Shown piece by piece: positions 11,400 through 30,376 of a stretch of DNA of 64,000 nucleotides. The notes under the pieces were generated by a model. The model saw nothing but the letters and a program-made list of their open reading frames with translations. It was not told the origin of the DNA and did no database searches. The DNA is from Moringa oleifera. Its lineage: Eukaryota > Streptophyta > Magnoliopsida > Brassicales > Moringaceae. Where the stretch lies: positions 1,488,001 to 1,552,000 of the forward strand of contig JAJFZO010000882.1 in NCBI GenBank assembly GCA_021397835.1. The letters run 5' to 3'. Each line of letters begins with the position of its first letter. Position 1 is the first letter of the stretch. Position numbers and translations under genes: made by a program.

Positions 11400-13030
11400 T
11401 CTTAAAAGAAAGGTTCAAGATTATTTTTTTCAATTTTAATTATATTAAATTTATAAACAAATTATAATAAGTATGAATTTAATAAAATAATTAATTAATA
11501 TTTTATTTTATATTATTATTACAAATCAAAAGATATTTTTTAAATTTTATATTAAAATATTTAGTATAAACTCAAATTAGTGTGAAAAACAAAGATATGG
11601 ATAAGATATAATATTATGATATAAATGAAATAAATTATATAATCTTTACTTTAAACAAAGGCAAATTATGGGCATAAATGGACGGCTAAGTGCAACTTGA
11701 CTGTAAAGTAATCCAACTATCGCATGTGAAATTATTTGGTGCTTTTCAAATTATATTTCATTTAAAAACATTAATTTAACAGGATTATGTTCATCCATTA
11801 TGTGATTGGTGGTTTCAGTCCAATTTTTTTTCAAGTTAATACTTTAATTTAGAATAATTTGGTAATCCAATAAAAACATCTAAACAAATTAATATGTAAT
11901 ATAATTTATTTTTATCCAATATTTTTTAAAACAAATTAGTGGGTAGGGGATCTTGCATAAGAAGCCCATGTTGCCATGTAGAAGTTCATTTATCAAAGGT
12001 CGAGATCATTAACTTAGTCAATTAATCATTTTAAATTTCAAAAAACAGATCAAAATTTTTTTATTAATTTAATTTATACTAAGCTTTTAAATAAATGATA
12101 ATACAATAATTTAATAAAGTAAATAAGTTATATTTTTTTAATTAAAATGCTCAACAAAATCAAAGAAAAATCTTAATACTTAAATTGCTAGTAAAGAAAT
12201 GTAGAGTAGCATAACTTCTTGGTGCCAATTTTTGTGTTACTAATTTCCTTAGTATTTGTCATCTTGGTATTTTGATTTTGGTTCCACGTTTTCACATCAA
12301 CGGCTGAATGATAAACAATTGCATGAACCTATGAGTAGATTTAAAATTTACTTTTATTGACTGAGGTAAATGATTTTTTTATATATTTAGATTCTTTTGT
12401 TGCAAGAAAAATGAAGTATATTAATAGTTTTAATTAAATCATTTATTTTTACAACTTCAAGATTACTTGTCAATAATTACTTTTCTAAACTCAAGATGCT
12501 TTGGATGAGGTGTGCATGAATGAAATTTGAAGTTCATCAATGTATCATGATTGTTTCTAAACTATTTGTCATTCTACTTCCATTTTTGTAATGATATCAT
12601 TTTCTTTTATTTTTTTAATTTACATTTTTTAAAATCTCATTCCTATACAGTACATGGATATCATCCTAATTTCAGAAAAGTAACTATCAATCCCCAAGTT
12701 GCAAAAATAATAATTTAATAAAAATTAATGTACTTCAATTTTCTTGCAACTAGAGAATTCAAGCATAAAAGAATTATTTACCCAATGTGATTGAAAGTAA
12801 GACAAAATAAGAGTAAATTCTAAATCTGCACAAATCCATGTAACAGTTTAATTTGTAATGTACCAATAAAAATATTAATCATAAAACCCAAAGTACTAGC
12901 AAAGATAACAAAGTCAATATCAATATTTGGTATAAAAACATGAAAACAAAATAATGTAAATCCAATATCAATATGCCACATCCATATTCCAACAAAATCA
13001 AATAAAGAGTCAATAAATATTAAAAAAAAT
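11400..13030. other. AT-rich intergenic DNA, no gene seen
   Basis: AT-rich spacer upstream of the ACR gene. Short frames such as 12820-13041 are low-complexity and have no family resemblance. No RNA gene or intact mobile element was recognised. Confidence 0.45.
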
Positions 13031-13034
13031 TGGT

Positions 13035-13410
13035 GACGCATAGATCCGTGCCAGAGAGCGGTGACCCTATCAAAGCCAAAGTAGGGGCAACAAGAGCGCT
13101 GAACCTCACACCACCTTTATTAGAGAACCAACGGTCTCTCCCTCTGCCGCACCATCCACACCCCTTATGGACACTGCTACACCAAGAGTAGCGCGACCAT
13201 GACTAAGATCTACTTGGACATGAGGCTGTGACAGTGTGCACTGGCCCCCACCATGAATAAAATCCTTCCATCCAAAAGCCTACCGACAGGCCATTTAATG
13301 CCTTTCGAAACTGATAACACCCCACAAAACGGAGGAATAAGCTGAGGGCACTTCACCGCCTTTACTTCCAGGTAAGATAAGGAGACCCAAAATTTTAGCC
13401 AATCATAATG
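13035..13410 (-). mobile_element. Possible LINE (DUF4283/zinc-knuckle) remnant
   Basis: A sharply GC-richer island in AT-rich DNA. On the minus strand, in broken frames, it reads with pieces such as VQVDLSHGRATLGVAVSIRG and DGAAEGETVG. These recall the region just before the zinc knuckle in plant LINE ORF1/DUF4283 proteins (an 'arv.vevDLs..' phrase followed by a cysteine cluster). Stops and frameshifts are present. No reverse transcriptase or poly-A tail was seen. The assignment is weak, and it could instead be a fragment of another dead gene. Confidence 0.3.
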
Positions 13411-13890
13411 GAAATCCGTAGCATCTATCCATGTTGATGATAAAACCTTGTAAATTCATGCTATGGAAATCAAAGAGGAAAAACAAAGCAAATTGTTCTT
13501 AATATTTTTTTTCCATGACAAATTCACGAAATTGCAATACCAAACAAGTTACCTATCAAAAATTTCAATTATCTTGCAATTAACCTTCGATTATAATAAA
13601 ATCATTAAGTTTGTAACCAAAACTAGAGTAATCAATACTAATAAACTAGATTTGCATAAAATTGAACTAGTTATCGCAATTTCAAGTTCAAATCTCACCA
13701 CAATTTAACTATTTGCACAATTTGTTCATAAAATTAACCAGAAATTGCTCATTAAAATTGAGATCCACAATCTTTTTTTACACAAAGCAAACTCTAATCA
13801 TGCGTTACACTAGCTTAACATAGGCATAGCTAAAGCTGACTCTAAATTAGAACCCAGACCAAATTTGTTGAGCTCCAGAAGAAGAAGAAA

Positions 13891-14418
<528 letters not shown>

Positions 14419-14488
14419 TCATAGTTTAGCTAACTGAGAGACGTTGATAAGAATAAATCGACGACCAGAAATTCTAAATGGAAGTACA

Positions 14489-14496
14489 CGCGGATC
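14489..14496 (+). promoter_or_regulatory. Histone octamer motif CGCGGATC
   Basis: An exact match to the plant histone octamer known from H3/H4 promoters, where it supports meristem and S-phase expression. It lies about 290 bp upstream of the H4 start. A related ACGGATC is present on the minus strand near 14408-14414. Confidence 0.7.
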
Positions 14497-14529
14497 GTTG
14501 TCATGTTTTCAAGTTTCATGCGCGGGTTG

Positions 14530-16250
14530 TGTGGCGGGCTTTTTAAATCTTCTGAGTTAATTTTTAGCTGAGTTAAATATTTTTTTAATATATATATATA
14601 TATATAAAATCCATATTTGTGTAATTATTATTTTTCATCTAAGATATATTATTAAGTCATCATAAAGTCTACCCATAAGATCAATCTCTCAAATTTATCA
14701 ATCTCGCATTCTTTTCTGACAATTTTTTAAATTAAAATTTAATTTTACAAAATTCTTTTAGTCTTTATTATGCGAACCAATATTTAATTAAGTTTGAAAG
14801 AAAGCAATTATTGCTAGACTAAGATAACCTATGTTAATATCAAATTTAGATGTTATTAAAATATATGAAATTTGATTGGGTCTGAAATAATAATCGTAAG
14901 TTTGATTTATTATTTTTTAAAATTATTTTTAATATCAAAATTTAATTAATAATATAAAATATAAATCAAATTTTAAATAACCTTCCCTCAAATTCTACTA
15001 TCATTGTAGGATACAATATATAAGATATCTAGAAAAAAAACATTAATCAAAATAATCTATTATTAGGTTATCAAAATTCACAATCATGCCAACTTAAACT
15101 TGGAACAATTTTTAATATTATATTATTATTTTACAAAACCAAATAACTTACAAACACTTTATCATTTTGTTTTCAAATTATCAAAAATTTAAGATGATTC
15201 AATCTGTGAATTTTAATTTAAATTCATTTAATAATTCAGTCAAAGTTAAAGTTATTTAATTAAAAAATAATAATTATGATTTTTAATTTTAAGACAAGTT
15301 AGTTCATTAACAAGTTAATAAATTGTACATAATAGAATCTCTTCCATCTGTTTTAAATTTAAGTTAAATTTTATTTAATAAATTTTATAAATATATAAAT
15401 TTTATCAAACAAAAAATAATAACATAATTTATTATTATATTATATTATATATCACGTGACATAAAAAATTATATCATAGATAAAATTAAATTTCTTAAAA
15501 AAATGCTATCATGTTGAAAATAAGATAATTTATATTTTTTATAAATTAGTTCCTCTTATAAAGTGAATTTAATTTTATTTCATTTATTTTTTTATTAAAA
15601 AATATATATAACCTTAAATGCTCATTGATATTAGTTACTTTACATAATAAAAATCAATTTTATAATCATATAATAATATATATTATTTTTTAATTATATC
15701 AAATTCAATATTACATGTGAAAAAGAAACCAAGTTAAAATTGAAGTTCTTAATTTAACGAAAATTTTTAATTATTCACTTTGTAGGTGAAGATTTTATTA
15801 TTTGTTTATATTGTTTTTAAAAATAATAAATAAAATCATTTATTAAATTGATCCGTATAAAATTTATTGGATTTGACTTTCATGTAATTTATTAATTTTT
15901 ATTAGATTTAATTATTTAAAATTTCTAAAATAACATATAAATATAATTTAATGGATCAAATCCATAACTAAGCTGCCATAAACCATATATTTTAAAACAA
16001 AAGATTCGAGCTTATTCATTAATTTCAAAAACCGATCAAACTTTTTTATAATCAAATTTGAGACTGTAAATTTGCAGATTGAACAAATCGGTTTGTTATC
16101 AACCCTAAATACATTCATGGGTAACATATAATAATTTTTTTATAAATTATAATAAATAAATAGATTTGTAAATGGAAGCCATTATGCAATGTTTACAAAT
16201 AAAATATTGGTCTATTAAACAATCATTCAATCTCGAATTAATATCAATTG
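14530..16250. other. AT-rich intergenic DNA with repeat fragments
   Basis: AT-rich, with a short (TA)n run near 14588-14605. About 14900-14990 resembles the right end of the long-TIR MITE family (see 16262 and 38677), without a visible left partner. No gene was recognised. Confidence 0.4.
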
Positions 16251-16261
16251 AATAAATATTA

Positions 16262-16735
16262 TATATAATTTTAATATTTATTTTATGATATTAAATAAAT
16301 ATTAATATTAAAAAATAACTTATTAAACATTAATTTATCGTCACTAAAATCATTCAAATTAAAATTTTATATAATGAATTTTGATTGAAAATTTTTTACA
16401 AATTTAAAAAAATATTAAAGTCATCATCACTGAAAGTTTTATAATTTTTTGAGTATTAAAAATATTTTATATTTTATATTATCAAAAATTAATAAATTTA
16501 CAAAAATGCATATTGCATTTAAAAATTATTTAAATTTGATGGATGAATTTGAAATGAATTAAAAATTCACATGAATAATTTTTGAGACATTTTCATAATA
16601 AAAATTATTAATTTTTCATATCAATCAGAAATAAATTTTTATTTAAAATAATTAATAAATTAAAATTTAATTTATTATTTTTTAAATATAAATATTTGTT
16701 TAATAATATAAAATAAACATTAAAAATTTTTCATT
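16262..16735. mobile_element. MITE-like element with long terminal inverted repeats
   Basis: The left end (about 16262-16325, an 'attttaatatttattttat' phrase) is the reverse complement of the right end (about 16650-16735). The interior resembles the element at 38677-39153. Length is about 470 bp and it has no coding capacity. Target-site duplication is not clear. It ends just before the promoter of the ATP synthase subunit gene. Call based on end symmetry and similarity to the second copy. Confidence 0.5.
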
Positions 16736-16761
16736 CCTCCATACAAGGCTGATAGGATCCA

Positions 16762-16767
16762 AGCCCA
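16762..16767 (-). promoter_or_regulatory. Site II element (TGGGCT)
   Basis: AGCCCA on the plus strand is TGGGCT on the minus strand, the site II/TCP motif frequent in promoters of nuclear genes for mitochondrial respiration and for ribosomal proteins. It is about 180 bp upstream of the ATP synthase subunit start, which suits that gene. Confidence 0.4.
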
Positions 16768-16948
16768 TAAACCGGTCCATTTGTTCAATCACGAGGCCAT
16801 TTTTGTCATTGTAACTGTTTTTGTTCTGACTTCTCTATCAAATTTACCCAAAGGGCCGGCAGTTTATGAGGACACTAGTTTGTTAGTCCTTCACTCTGAT
16901 ATTCTCTACCAAGGGGAAGGAAGAAAATACGCAAACAAAGAACCCGAG

Positions 16949-18546
16949 ATGAGGAAGTTCGATCCATGGCCCGTTTTCTTCAAGCGAGAATGGAACCGGA
17001 ACTGGCCATTCCTAGTCGGTTTCGCCATCACCGGCACGCTCATCACAAAATTCTCCCTCGGTCTTACTGGTAACGCCCCAGTCTCTCTCTGCAGACGCAC
17101 AACCCCGTACATATGTATCAACATTGAATGTGTGGGCTAACGACTGCTTGCTTTACTGTTAATCGATGACGATTAATTTAGTCGTTTATGTTTGTTATTT
17201 TCTATGCGCAGAGGAGGACGCTAAGAACTCTCCGTTCGTGCAGAGGCACAAGAAGTAAGTATCAAACCCTAGATCCAATTATTTGTTGAATTTGCTACCG
17301 TTTCTTATTACTGTGGGTTTTATTTATTACTTTAATTATTTATACGGTTAGATTTTGGGGCTGATATAGCTTAAGCAGCTTTGTTTGTGTATGGATGGAG
17401 GACTGGTGATTTAAGCTTTTATCTTTTCGGTGGCGTGTTGGCCTTAGGTTGTGTTTGATATTGCTAGTTATTGCAGAACTATAGGGCACTTGTAAGTATG
17501 GATGAAGCTGGCTGATTGTATGCTCTGCTATTATTCTTTCATTGATTTTGTTAGCAGTCCAGCTAATCTGTCTTACAATTTCCATTCCTTAGTCTGCCTC
17601 TAAGAATGTAAGATGTTGATGATAAATTATGGCTTGGGGTGGAGTTGCATGATCCTGAAGCAAGCAGGTTTTGTCAGAATAATTAGGCATGAGGATCTCA
17701 AGTGTCAATGCAGTACATGATGTGTTGGAAGATAGTGGTAGCATGATTCTGTGAGTTTCATAGATCTCTCACAAGTCATAATAACTTACACAGAGTGTTC
17801 TTAAGTTTGTAGATTGACCTTTGAACTGCCATGATAATGATATGGTTTTGGAGACAAGATTTGGGCTTTCTTGCTGGGCATTGGGTTCATGAACCTAGTG
17901 TCCTATTTAGTACCAAATCTTGTGCCAAATGTCCATTAACTTGCCTTAACATTCTATATTTCCATATCTTAAAACTTGTATTTTCTGTTCATCTCATTGA
18001 TTTTAGGGTCTTAATTGTGATTGTCATTGATTTGCTTTGGTTTACACTAGGCTAAGCACCCCTCCTCCCCCCAAATTGTGTTGTAAAAGAAACCTGCACT
18101 ATCAGATCCTCCTTTTTTGTTCCCTTTCTTTTTTTTGAATAATAACCTGGACTGCTTGATTCTAAATGATTGTTGTATGGCCATTGGAGTTTTTCTTTGA
18201 CAAAATTTGCTTTGTTTCTGGGTGCTAAAATACCAATAAATTTATTTGCTTTCCCTTTTCTATGCATCTCTTATGTGTTAATCTATGCATATCTGGTCCA
18301 GAGAGCCATAGTTGCTGTTGATCAGGGAACATTTTGTTTCCATTGTTCTTTCCCATTAAGATATACTAAATAAAACAGTTGATCTTATTAGCATTCTGAA
18401 ATTATTCTCTTCAGTTTGAAAATTATTTAGGTTTTGACTTTTCGTGATCAGTTGTTATGGCTCAAGCTGCGTTATGTGCATTTAATCCCATGGAAATCAT
18501 GAGGGACATATTCTCTTCTTAATGTATCTTGTGCTTTTACAGGTGA
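16949..18546 (+). CDS. Mitochondrial ATP synthase 6 kDa subunit
   Basis: Small plant-type membrane subunit of the F1Fo ATP synthase. Exons: 16949-17069, 17212-17254, and the last codons at 18543-18546. The product has 55 residues and starts MRKFDPWPVFFKREWNRNWP. A single membrane segment follows (about 21-39, FLVGFAITGTLITKFSLGL), then the tail EEDAKNSPFVQRHKK. Length and sequence fit the Arabidopsis 6 kDa subunit. The start at 16949 is chosen for the family start MR.FDPWPVFFKREW; the frame extends upstream but that part looks like leader. The stop is odd. Unspliced, AAG-TAA ends the frame at 17258, and the same bases form the donor GTAAGT. Spliced to the acceptor at 18541-18542, the frame ends AAG-TGA at 18546. 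Both routes give the same protein. Confidence 0.93.
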
Positions 18547-20500
18547 ACTTGTGGACCCTTGGTGCACTTGGTGATGAACCGGTTTTACATTTGGAAGTGG
18601 AAAGCCCTGTTTTGGTTTTACATTTTTCTTGTTGCTGTCTTGAACTTTCTTTGTCTTAGGAAATGATGTGGGCCAAGTTCATGATTTTTGGTGGAAGTCA
18701 GGCTGGTGCCTGTTGAGAAACTAAGGCCAATTGACTGTATGTCTATGGTGCTCCTGGGATCATGTAATGACTTTTTTTCAAAATAATTGTTTAAAGAGTG
18801 CAATACATAATCTGTTATCCAGCAATTTATGAGTATTTGGCTATTTGCATTCCAATTTCATACCATCAGCTTATTTGTTAACCCCAATTATCATTCGAGT
18901 CTGTATTTGCTGCCGGTGCCATCTGAACCTTAAGAGAAAGCATCTCAAGACACTTTAAAGCTTTCCTTTGTTGTTTGGTTCAGGTGGGTGCTCAATTGCA
19001 CTTGCTTGTTCTGTTGATTTCATGATGGAGAAAAGGTAGATAAGTGACTGTGTCATGTACTTAAATTAAGAATCAGCTGGAGAATGGATGATGAAATAGT
19101 TCTGTTGAAGTGGATTGAATCCTATTTCTACAAGTCAGAGTCCAAGTGTTTTTGAGGGGTGAAATGGATATTGATCAATCACAGGACAGAGAGTCTAGAA
19201 GAATTGGATCTGATGATCTTGCATGAGAAACTTCAGTGTTGTGATTAACCCTGATGCATATTACAAAAACCCTGAGCCTAAACTACTTGGTGGATCTCGG
19301 TACTCATTTTGGGAGCTTTTTTGTCTCTGGCTAATTTGCATAATCCTGGGAAAGAAAATGTTAATGTCTAAAATGGCATTACAGTGAATTTTGATCTGTA
19401 TATTTCCGAGTACAAAAGACAACTTAATCAGTGAGTTACCTAGTTCTCACCAATTCTTTAAAATTTTCTGGATATAGGTATAAATGATTAATCAATTTTG
19501 AATTTTGTATTTGCTTCTTATAAACTGGGGCACAGGAGATCAATTTAGTAAATGTTTAGATTTAATATTTAGAGCTTAGTTATAATATCTCTTCTTTTAC
19601 AGTATTGGAAATGGTAAATATTAAGAAAAAAAAATTGAATCATGTTTGTTTTTTGTTTTACACTTTGAAATATTGATGGGATGAATTATAAATTTGATTT
19701 AATCTAATTTTTTATTATTTTTTAAAAGATTATTTAAACTTTTAACTTAATTTTTTAAAATTTTGCTTTTTAATTTTATATCATTAAAAATTTGAAATTC
19801 AAAAAAATGGTGAGTGAAAATTATATAAAATTATGTATAATATATTTAAATTATTTCAATATTTTACTAATAGTTTTTTAAAAATTTCAAAATTATTAGA
19901 ATCTAATTTAATTTAAACTAAATTAAAAAATAAAATGTAAAATAAATCTAATCCATATATTCAAATTTAAATTAAAAAATATATGTAATTCATAATTTGT
20001 TTTATGTTTAATATACCGTGAAGTAAATTTTTTTTATATATTTTAGATAAAATATAAAAAATGTTAAATTATATTTATTTTTAATTTAAATTTGATTTAA
20101 CCTTATATATAATTTTTTAATTTGATTCAATTTATATTCAATTAAAATATTTTAAAATATAAAATTAAAAAAATATTTAAAATTTTAGTTAATTATAGAA
20201 AATATTTAAATTGTCACAAAAATATTTATAATTTTTTAAATGTTTATATATATATATTAATATTTATATTATTAAAAAATTATGTTTTTCAATAAAACGT
20301 AAATTTTGTTTAAGTTATTTTAATGTAAAAATATTTTTAATTTTTTATAATTAATTTAAGCTAAAATTTAATTTAAATAAAATTTAAAAAATAGAAATTT
20401 AAACTGAAAACGGTGTTAAATTCAGAAATTTCTTCTAACATTTACTTTTTCTCTTATTTTTCACATTTATTTATTAAAAAAGGAAAAAAAAAAAAAGAAG
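18547..20500. other. 3' region of the ATP synthase gene, then AT-rich spacer
   Basis: About 18547-18830 is probably 3' untranslated sequence of the 6 kDa subunit gene. The stretch to about 19450 is moderately balanced but holds no recognisable frame. From 19600 to 20450 the DNA is extremely AT-rich, and 20000-20400 resembles the diffuse repeat family seen elsewhere in the window. No gene is called. Confidence 0.4.
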
Positions 20501-20784
20501 CAAACCAAACTGAAGTGGCAACATACACCTGTCTTCGTATGCAGGCTCCTTGCTAGTAAGGAAAAATGAAGACCTCCCATGCTAAAGCTGGAGTGTTCTT
20601 TAAACGCCAACTATCTCAAGTGCGCTTCTTGATGGAGCAAGCACCTGGCTTGGCTCATCTCCGCAGCTACCCCATGGGACTGAACCTTTGAACCAGTGAT
20701 ACAGCCCCTTCTAGGCCTCTACCAAGTGATAAGCAGACTGCAGAAATAGCCAAAATTTTTTATAAACAAAAGGAGAGAGAGTAG

Positions 20785-25837
<5,053 letters not shown>

Positions 25838-26558
25838 GAACCCAATTTCAAATGGATTCCTGCAGACATTTGGTATTCTTTCTCTGCGTAATCACCGGTT
25901 TGTAATCCCAAATTCATTTCAACAAAACTTGTGTATATCAATAAAACCCAATTGGTATTCTTGCGAGTTTCATAATAATATAAATTTCTCTACTGCTCTC
26001 GCCCCTGAATTTTCCTTCAGTTTGAACTCAAATTTTCAGTCTCTAAATGTCTAGTAGCTTGATAAGGTATAAGGAAGTTCCTATCTTATATAGGTGCTGT
26101 ATGACTAGACAAGAACAAGTTCATCCCATCCAGGTATCGCGTTCACCAGCTGAAGTAGAGCTTGCTTTGCTTAGATTGAATCATTTTGATCTGCAAATGT
26201 CGGGTTGATCTGATGAGAAGTTTTGATTTGTTTTGTACAGACAAATTGCCAAAACCCTCTTCAGATTTTGCTACATCTATACTCAACATGAGCAGTAGTT
26301 GAAAAAAAAAAAAACAGTAAAATTAATGGCCACTACTAAAATCTTCTTTCCTTCATTTTCTGTAATTCAAAATGCTCAAGTAGAGGATAGGTTCTGCTCC
26401 ACTGCCTATAATCTCGGACTACAACATGAAATATGAGCTTTCTATTTGAGACTAGAGAACTGATTTATTCTAAATAATAAAAATATAGAATAGGAGATAC
26501 TGAAAACTGGAAGAATAAAAACCCCAAGTCAAGCATTTCTCAGGAAAATGCTTGGGGT

Positions 26559-29500
26559 TCAACTCTTCCTGGGCACACCAAGCCTCTCACGGAAATCTTC
26601 CTCCATAAGAGGGAGTCCATCACGCAATTTGATCTTTGGTTCCCATCCCAGCAACTCCTTGGCTTTGGAAATGTCTGGCTTCCTCTGGCGAGGATCATCT
26701 GGAGTGTTGTCCACCATTGAAATCTCCACATCAGGATTGATAAGCTGCAAGTTCATATTTGTCAGGTTCTCAGCAGAATGGCAAATATAATAATGTGATG
26801 AGATTCTAATTCATATTTTTGGTATAGAGAGACTAAAGGTACATAAAAAACTGACCTCCTTAACATCCTCTGCAAGTTCGAGCATTGTAAATTCACCTAC
26901 AATATGAACACCATGTCAATAATGGAAATAAGATCACATCATTGACATCCTTGTCATGTATCACAAAGTTTGTTTAATCACCTGGGTTACCAATGTTAAT
27001 TGGCCCCGTGTTGTTTCCTTCCATAAGTCGAATAAGGCCATCAACCTGCACCATTTGATATGAAAAAGGTAAGATGAGAATGGGGCTGGTAAGATGAATA
27101 AAAACCATGCAAAATAAGAAACTCTTCAATACCATGTCAGAGACATAACAGAAACTCCTGGTTTGTGTTCCAGGTGATTGAACAGTCAAAGCTTCACCAC
27201 TGCACAAATTAACAGCGTGAATGAGGATGCAGACATTGCAGCCAAAAGCTGCAAATAGAAATAAAAGCGGATCCCACTCTAATGAAAAGAAAATAGAATT
27301 ATTTGTCCAAATAGAATTTGCAGGTTATGTTCAATAGAACCTACCGGATTGCTTGGGCAATGAAGTTGCTAACAACACGGCCATCATCAATATTCATGCG
27401 GGGTCCATAGGTGTTGAAAATCCGGGCAATACGGATCTCTGTTATACAATTATCATTTTCAGACACAGAGATAAACTTATACTACAGGGACAGTATGCGG
27501 GGTGGTAGGGGGCCTTCTTACCTATTCCATGCTGCCTATGGTAATCAAACATCAAAGTTTCTGCAACTCGCTTTCCTTCATCATAGCAACTTCTAACTCC
27601 TGTAATATATACAAACAAATTGCTGGTTAGTCTAAATGTTGAACTTATGTGTGTTGCAGCACTTGTACCCTGTCATACCTTGTGAAAACATTAGAAAAGA
27701 ACAACTATTTGTTGCAATCTTTTAGTCAAATTCAGTCTGATGTACAAGACACATTACGGTACCTTATAAAAGAGGTGACATAAAAAAAAAAAAAAAAAAT
27801 CTCCCACGAATAATATTACTGAAATTTAATTTAATTTTCTGCCCAAAAGCCCTAATGTTCGATGATGTTGCAGACACGTTTTAACACAATTCAGCCACAA
27901 TGGAACAACTGTTCTTGCTAGGTATGGAAAATAATGCACATTGCCATTTTGACAAACATACCAATTGGATTAACATTTCCCCAATAGTTCTCATTCTGGG
28001 GATGTTCAAGTGGATCTCCATATACCTCTGAAGTTGATGTAAGCAAAATCCTATCAACCAACATCATATAATGAGAATTACAAGAATACCACGATAAATG
28101 GCTTCATCAATAACACTGGAGATGGTTTCAAACCTTGCTCCAACTCGCTTGGCAAGTCCCAGCATATTCAAAGTGCCAATCACATTTGTCTTAATTGTCT
28201 GTCAAGGATTATAATTTACAGTAAGACATAACTGAAGCAATTGATATTAAACAAAGGAAGAGAGGAGGTAAGCCTTTGCCCATTTTTTAGGAGAAAAGGA
28301 CTCCTTCAGATGCTATCTCAGTCACCATGAGACCACAGATGAACCTTTATCTTCAATAGATGTAAATTAAACACATATTTACCTTTACAGGGTTATGTTT
28401 GTAAAAGATTGGAGAAGCAGGACAAGCAAGATGATATATCTGATCAACCTCAATTAGTAATGGCTGAGTAACATCTGCATAGAAGTAAAAACCAAAGGTT
28501 GACATGAAAACTCAAACAGTATGGGGAACAAAAACTTAACTTTAAAAGTTTGTAGGCCGAGCAATCAAGCAGGTGATTTCCGAATGACGGATTTTTGATG
28601 ATGATATCCACATACCATGACGAATAAGCTCAAATCTTGGGTGACCAATCCATTTCTTCAGGTTGTCTCTTGAGCCAGTGAAGTAGTTGTCAGCAACAAT
28701 CACCTGAATGACCAGAAAACATATGTGAAGCAAAAGTTCTAGAGATGAGAACCTAATGCACTGTGCTATTTATCTCACCAAGAACAAAAGTAAATAGAAA
28801 AAATCCAATAAACAAAAGGTGCTCACCTCATTCTTTTCATTTTCCATTAGCTTGTCCACTAGGTGCGAACCAATGAATCCAGCACCTCCAGTAACCAAAA
28901 TTCTCATGTTTGACTGCCATCAAAATAGAGAACATGTACAGAAGATTAGAGAAAATATGATTAAATCACCAAATTATCCACATTGAAGTGTCATGATATG
29001 TCCTTAAAATCTTTTGACTATGGAAAATGGTTTGTAAAGGTTCAGCTTAATTTTCCAGTTAAGTTCTCTGGCTGCAAATTTCTCTGAATCTATGACTTGA
29101 TAAATCATGAAAAGACAGCTAACTTGCGACATCATTCCCATCTTGAATAAAGCTTCAGGGTGGTATTTATCAATTTTTCATTCATTCACAAAGTGAACCA
29201 GTGAAACCTAGAAGCAAGTGGTCCACACAAGTATTTAAGGAAATCTCCTTTTCAGAATTTTCTTGTTCTCTTTTTAAGAACTGTTTCAAGTACATCCAAA
29301 CTTGGTACCCAATTTTACTCTGGTTACATCAAATACGTTTTTCCAGGGGTATCTTGCTGAATAGTTTTAGGCCCTGAAAGTATATGCAAGATCACAAGTT
29401 ATATTATGCAGTTTTTCTCAAGAAAATGAAAACAAATGTTGATATGGAAGGGATCAATAAGTTTCAAAAAGATCCAAGTTCTTGGGCTATATTATATAAT

Positions 29501-29741
29501 ACATGTATATGAGACTAAACAGGAAAAGGAAAACTTCACAATAGAAAGGGGCCAAGTCAATAGCCTAAAGTCATAGACTTGAAATATTAAACCTTATATT
29601 ATCACATGATACGAAGTACATCACATGACAAACTATATATCTCAATTATCTATACTATAGATATCTTACCTGAAAGAATTTGGAAAATCTCAGAGGAGAA
29701 GGAGTTGGAGGTGGCTTTGTAGCTCCATTTTGCTGTGACAT
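26559..29741 (-). CDS. UXS: UDP-glucuronic acid decarboxylase, cytosolic (UXS3/5/6 type)
   Basis: Converts UDP-glucuronate to UDP-xylose, the donor for xylan and other wall polymers. Twelve coding exons: 29670-29741, 28827-28913, 28616-28703, 28383-28474, 28134-28198, 27962-28050, 27522-27599, 27345-27438, 27133-27199, 26982-27045, 26856-26896 and 26559-26744. They join to 340 residues. The Rossmann NAD motif is TGGAGFIG (32-39). A TSTSEVYG segment supplies the Ser/Thr, and YDEGK (170-174) is the SDR Tyr-x3-Lys pair. NTYGPRM and the [11 protein letters not shown] substrate segment are typical. There is no N-terminal membrane anchor, only a short [16 protein letters not shown] lead, so it belongs to the soluble UXS3/5/6 group rather than Golgi UXS1/2/4. 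A leader intron lies upstream. Confidence 0.96.
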
Positions 29742-29765
29742 TTTCCAAGATCTGTTCTTCAAATC

Positions 29766-30328
29766 CTAACACAAATAATCAAACCTCTCAATTAACCATC
29801 ACTTTCTTCAAAACCCACAAAGGAAACGTACCTGTAACTCTGATTATACCAACACCACCCCCCCCCCCCCCCAAAAAAAAAAAAAAAAAAAAGAAAGTTT
29901 GAGCTCAATAGACACTCAATAAAAAGTTTTACCTTGAGGAAAACAAAAAAGAAAAAACTTTTAAAAATATCTCGTTTGGTATTCTGATATGTTTTTAAGC
30001 CTTTCAGAATCTAACCTTTATATAGACTCCACCCTGATCAAAATGAATCAAACAGTTCCCTTTCAAAAGCAAATGAACCTTTAAAAAAAAAAAAAACATA
30101 TCTCTACCAAACTGCACCAAGTACAGAGAGAAAGAGAGAAGACACGGATTGAAATCTTCAAAAACAAGAAAGAACAGAGAATACTGAAGGCTTCACAGCA
30201 ACGAAACTAGAGTCCCCACACCTAAGGCTTTCTCTCAGATCGGAATATCAGAACCACAGTCCCGAAACAACAATACGAAACATTTTTTTCCAAACAGAGA
30301 TTGACCTTTCAATCAGCAATAACCCATT

Positions 30329-30368
<40 letters not shown>

Positions 30369-30376
30369 AAAGTTAC
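29766..30376 (-). other. Leader (5' UTR) intron of the UXS gene
   Basis: On the minus strand the leader exon ends CATCCG before GTAACT (donor at 30376), and the intron ends GTGTTAG before the exon carrying the start codon (acceptor at 29766). It contains a C-run joined to an A-run (about 29858-29891) and a (GA)n run. Leader introns are common in UXS genes. Inferred from splice signals only. Confidence 0.6.
30331..30363. repeat. (GA)n microsatellite
   Basis: About 16 GA units inside the UXS leader intron. Likely length-variable between individuals. Confidence 0.9.

Noticed and set aside
20566..20691. 41-codon frame upstream of OVA1 (starts MKTSHAKAGVFF)
   Set aside because: Could be an upstream open frame if the leader reaches this far, or a gene fragment. 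No support for either, and no family recognised.
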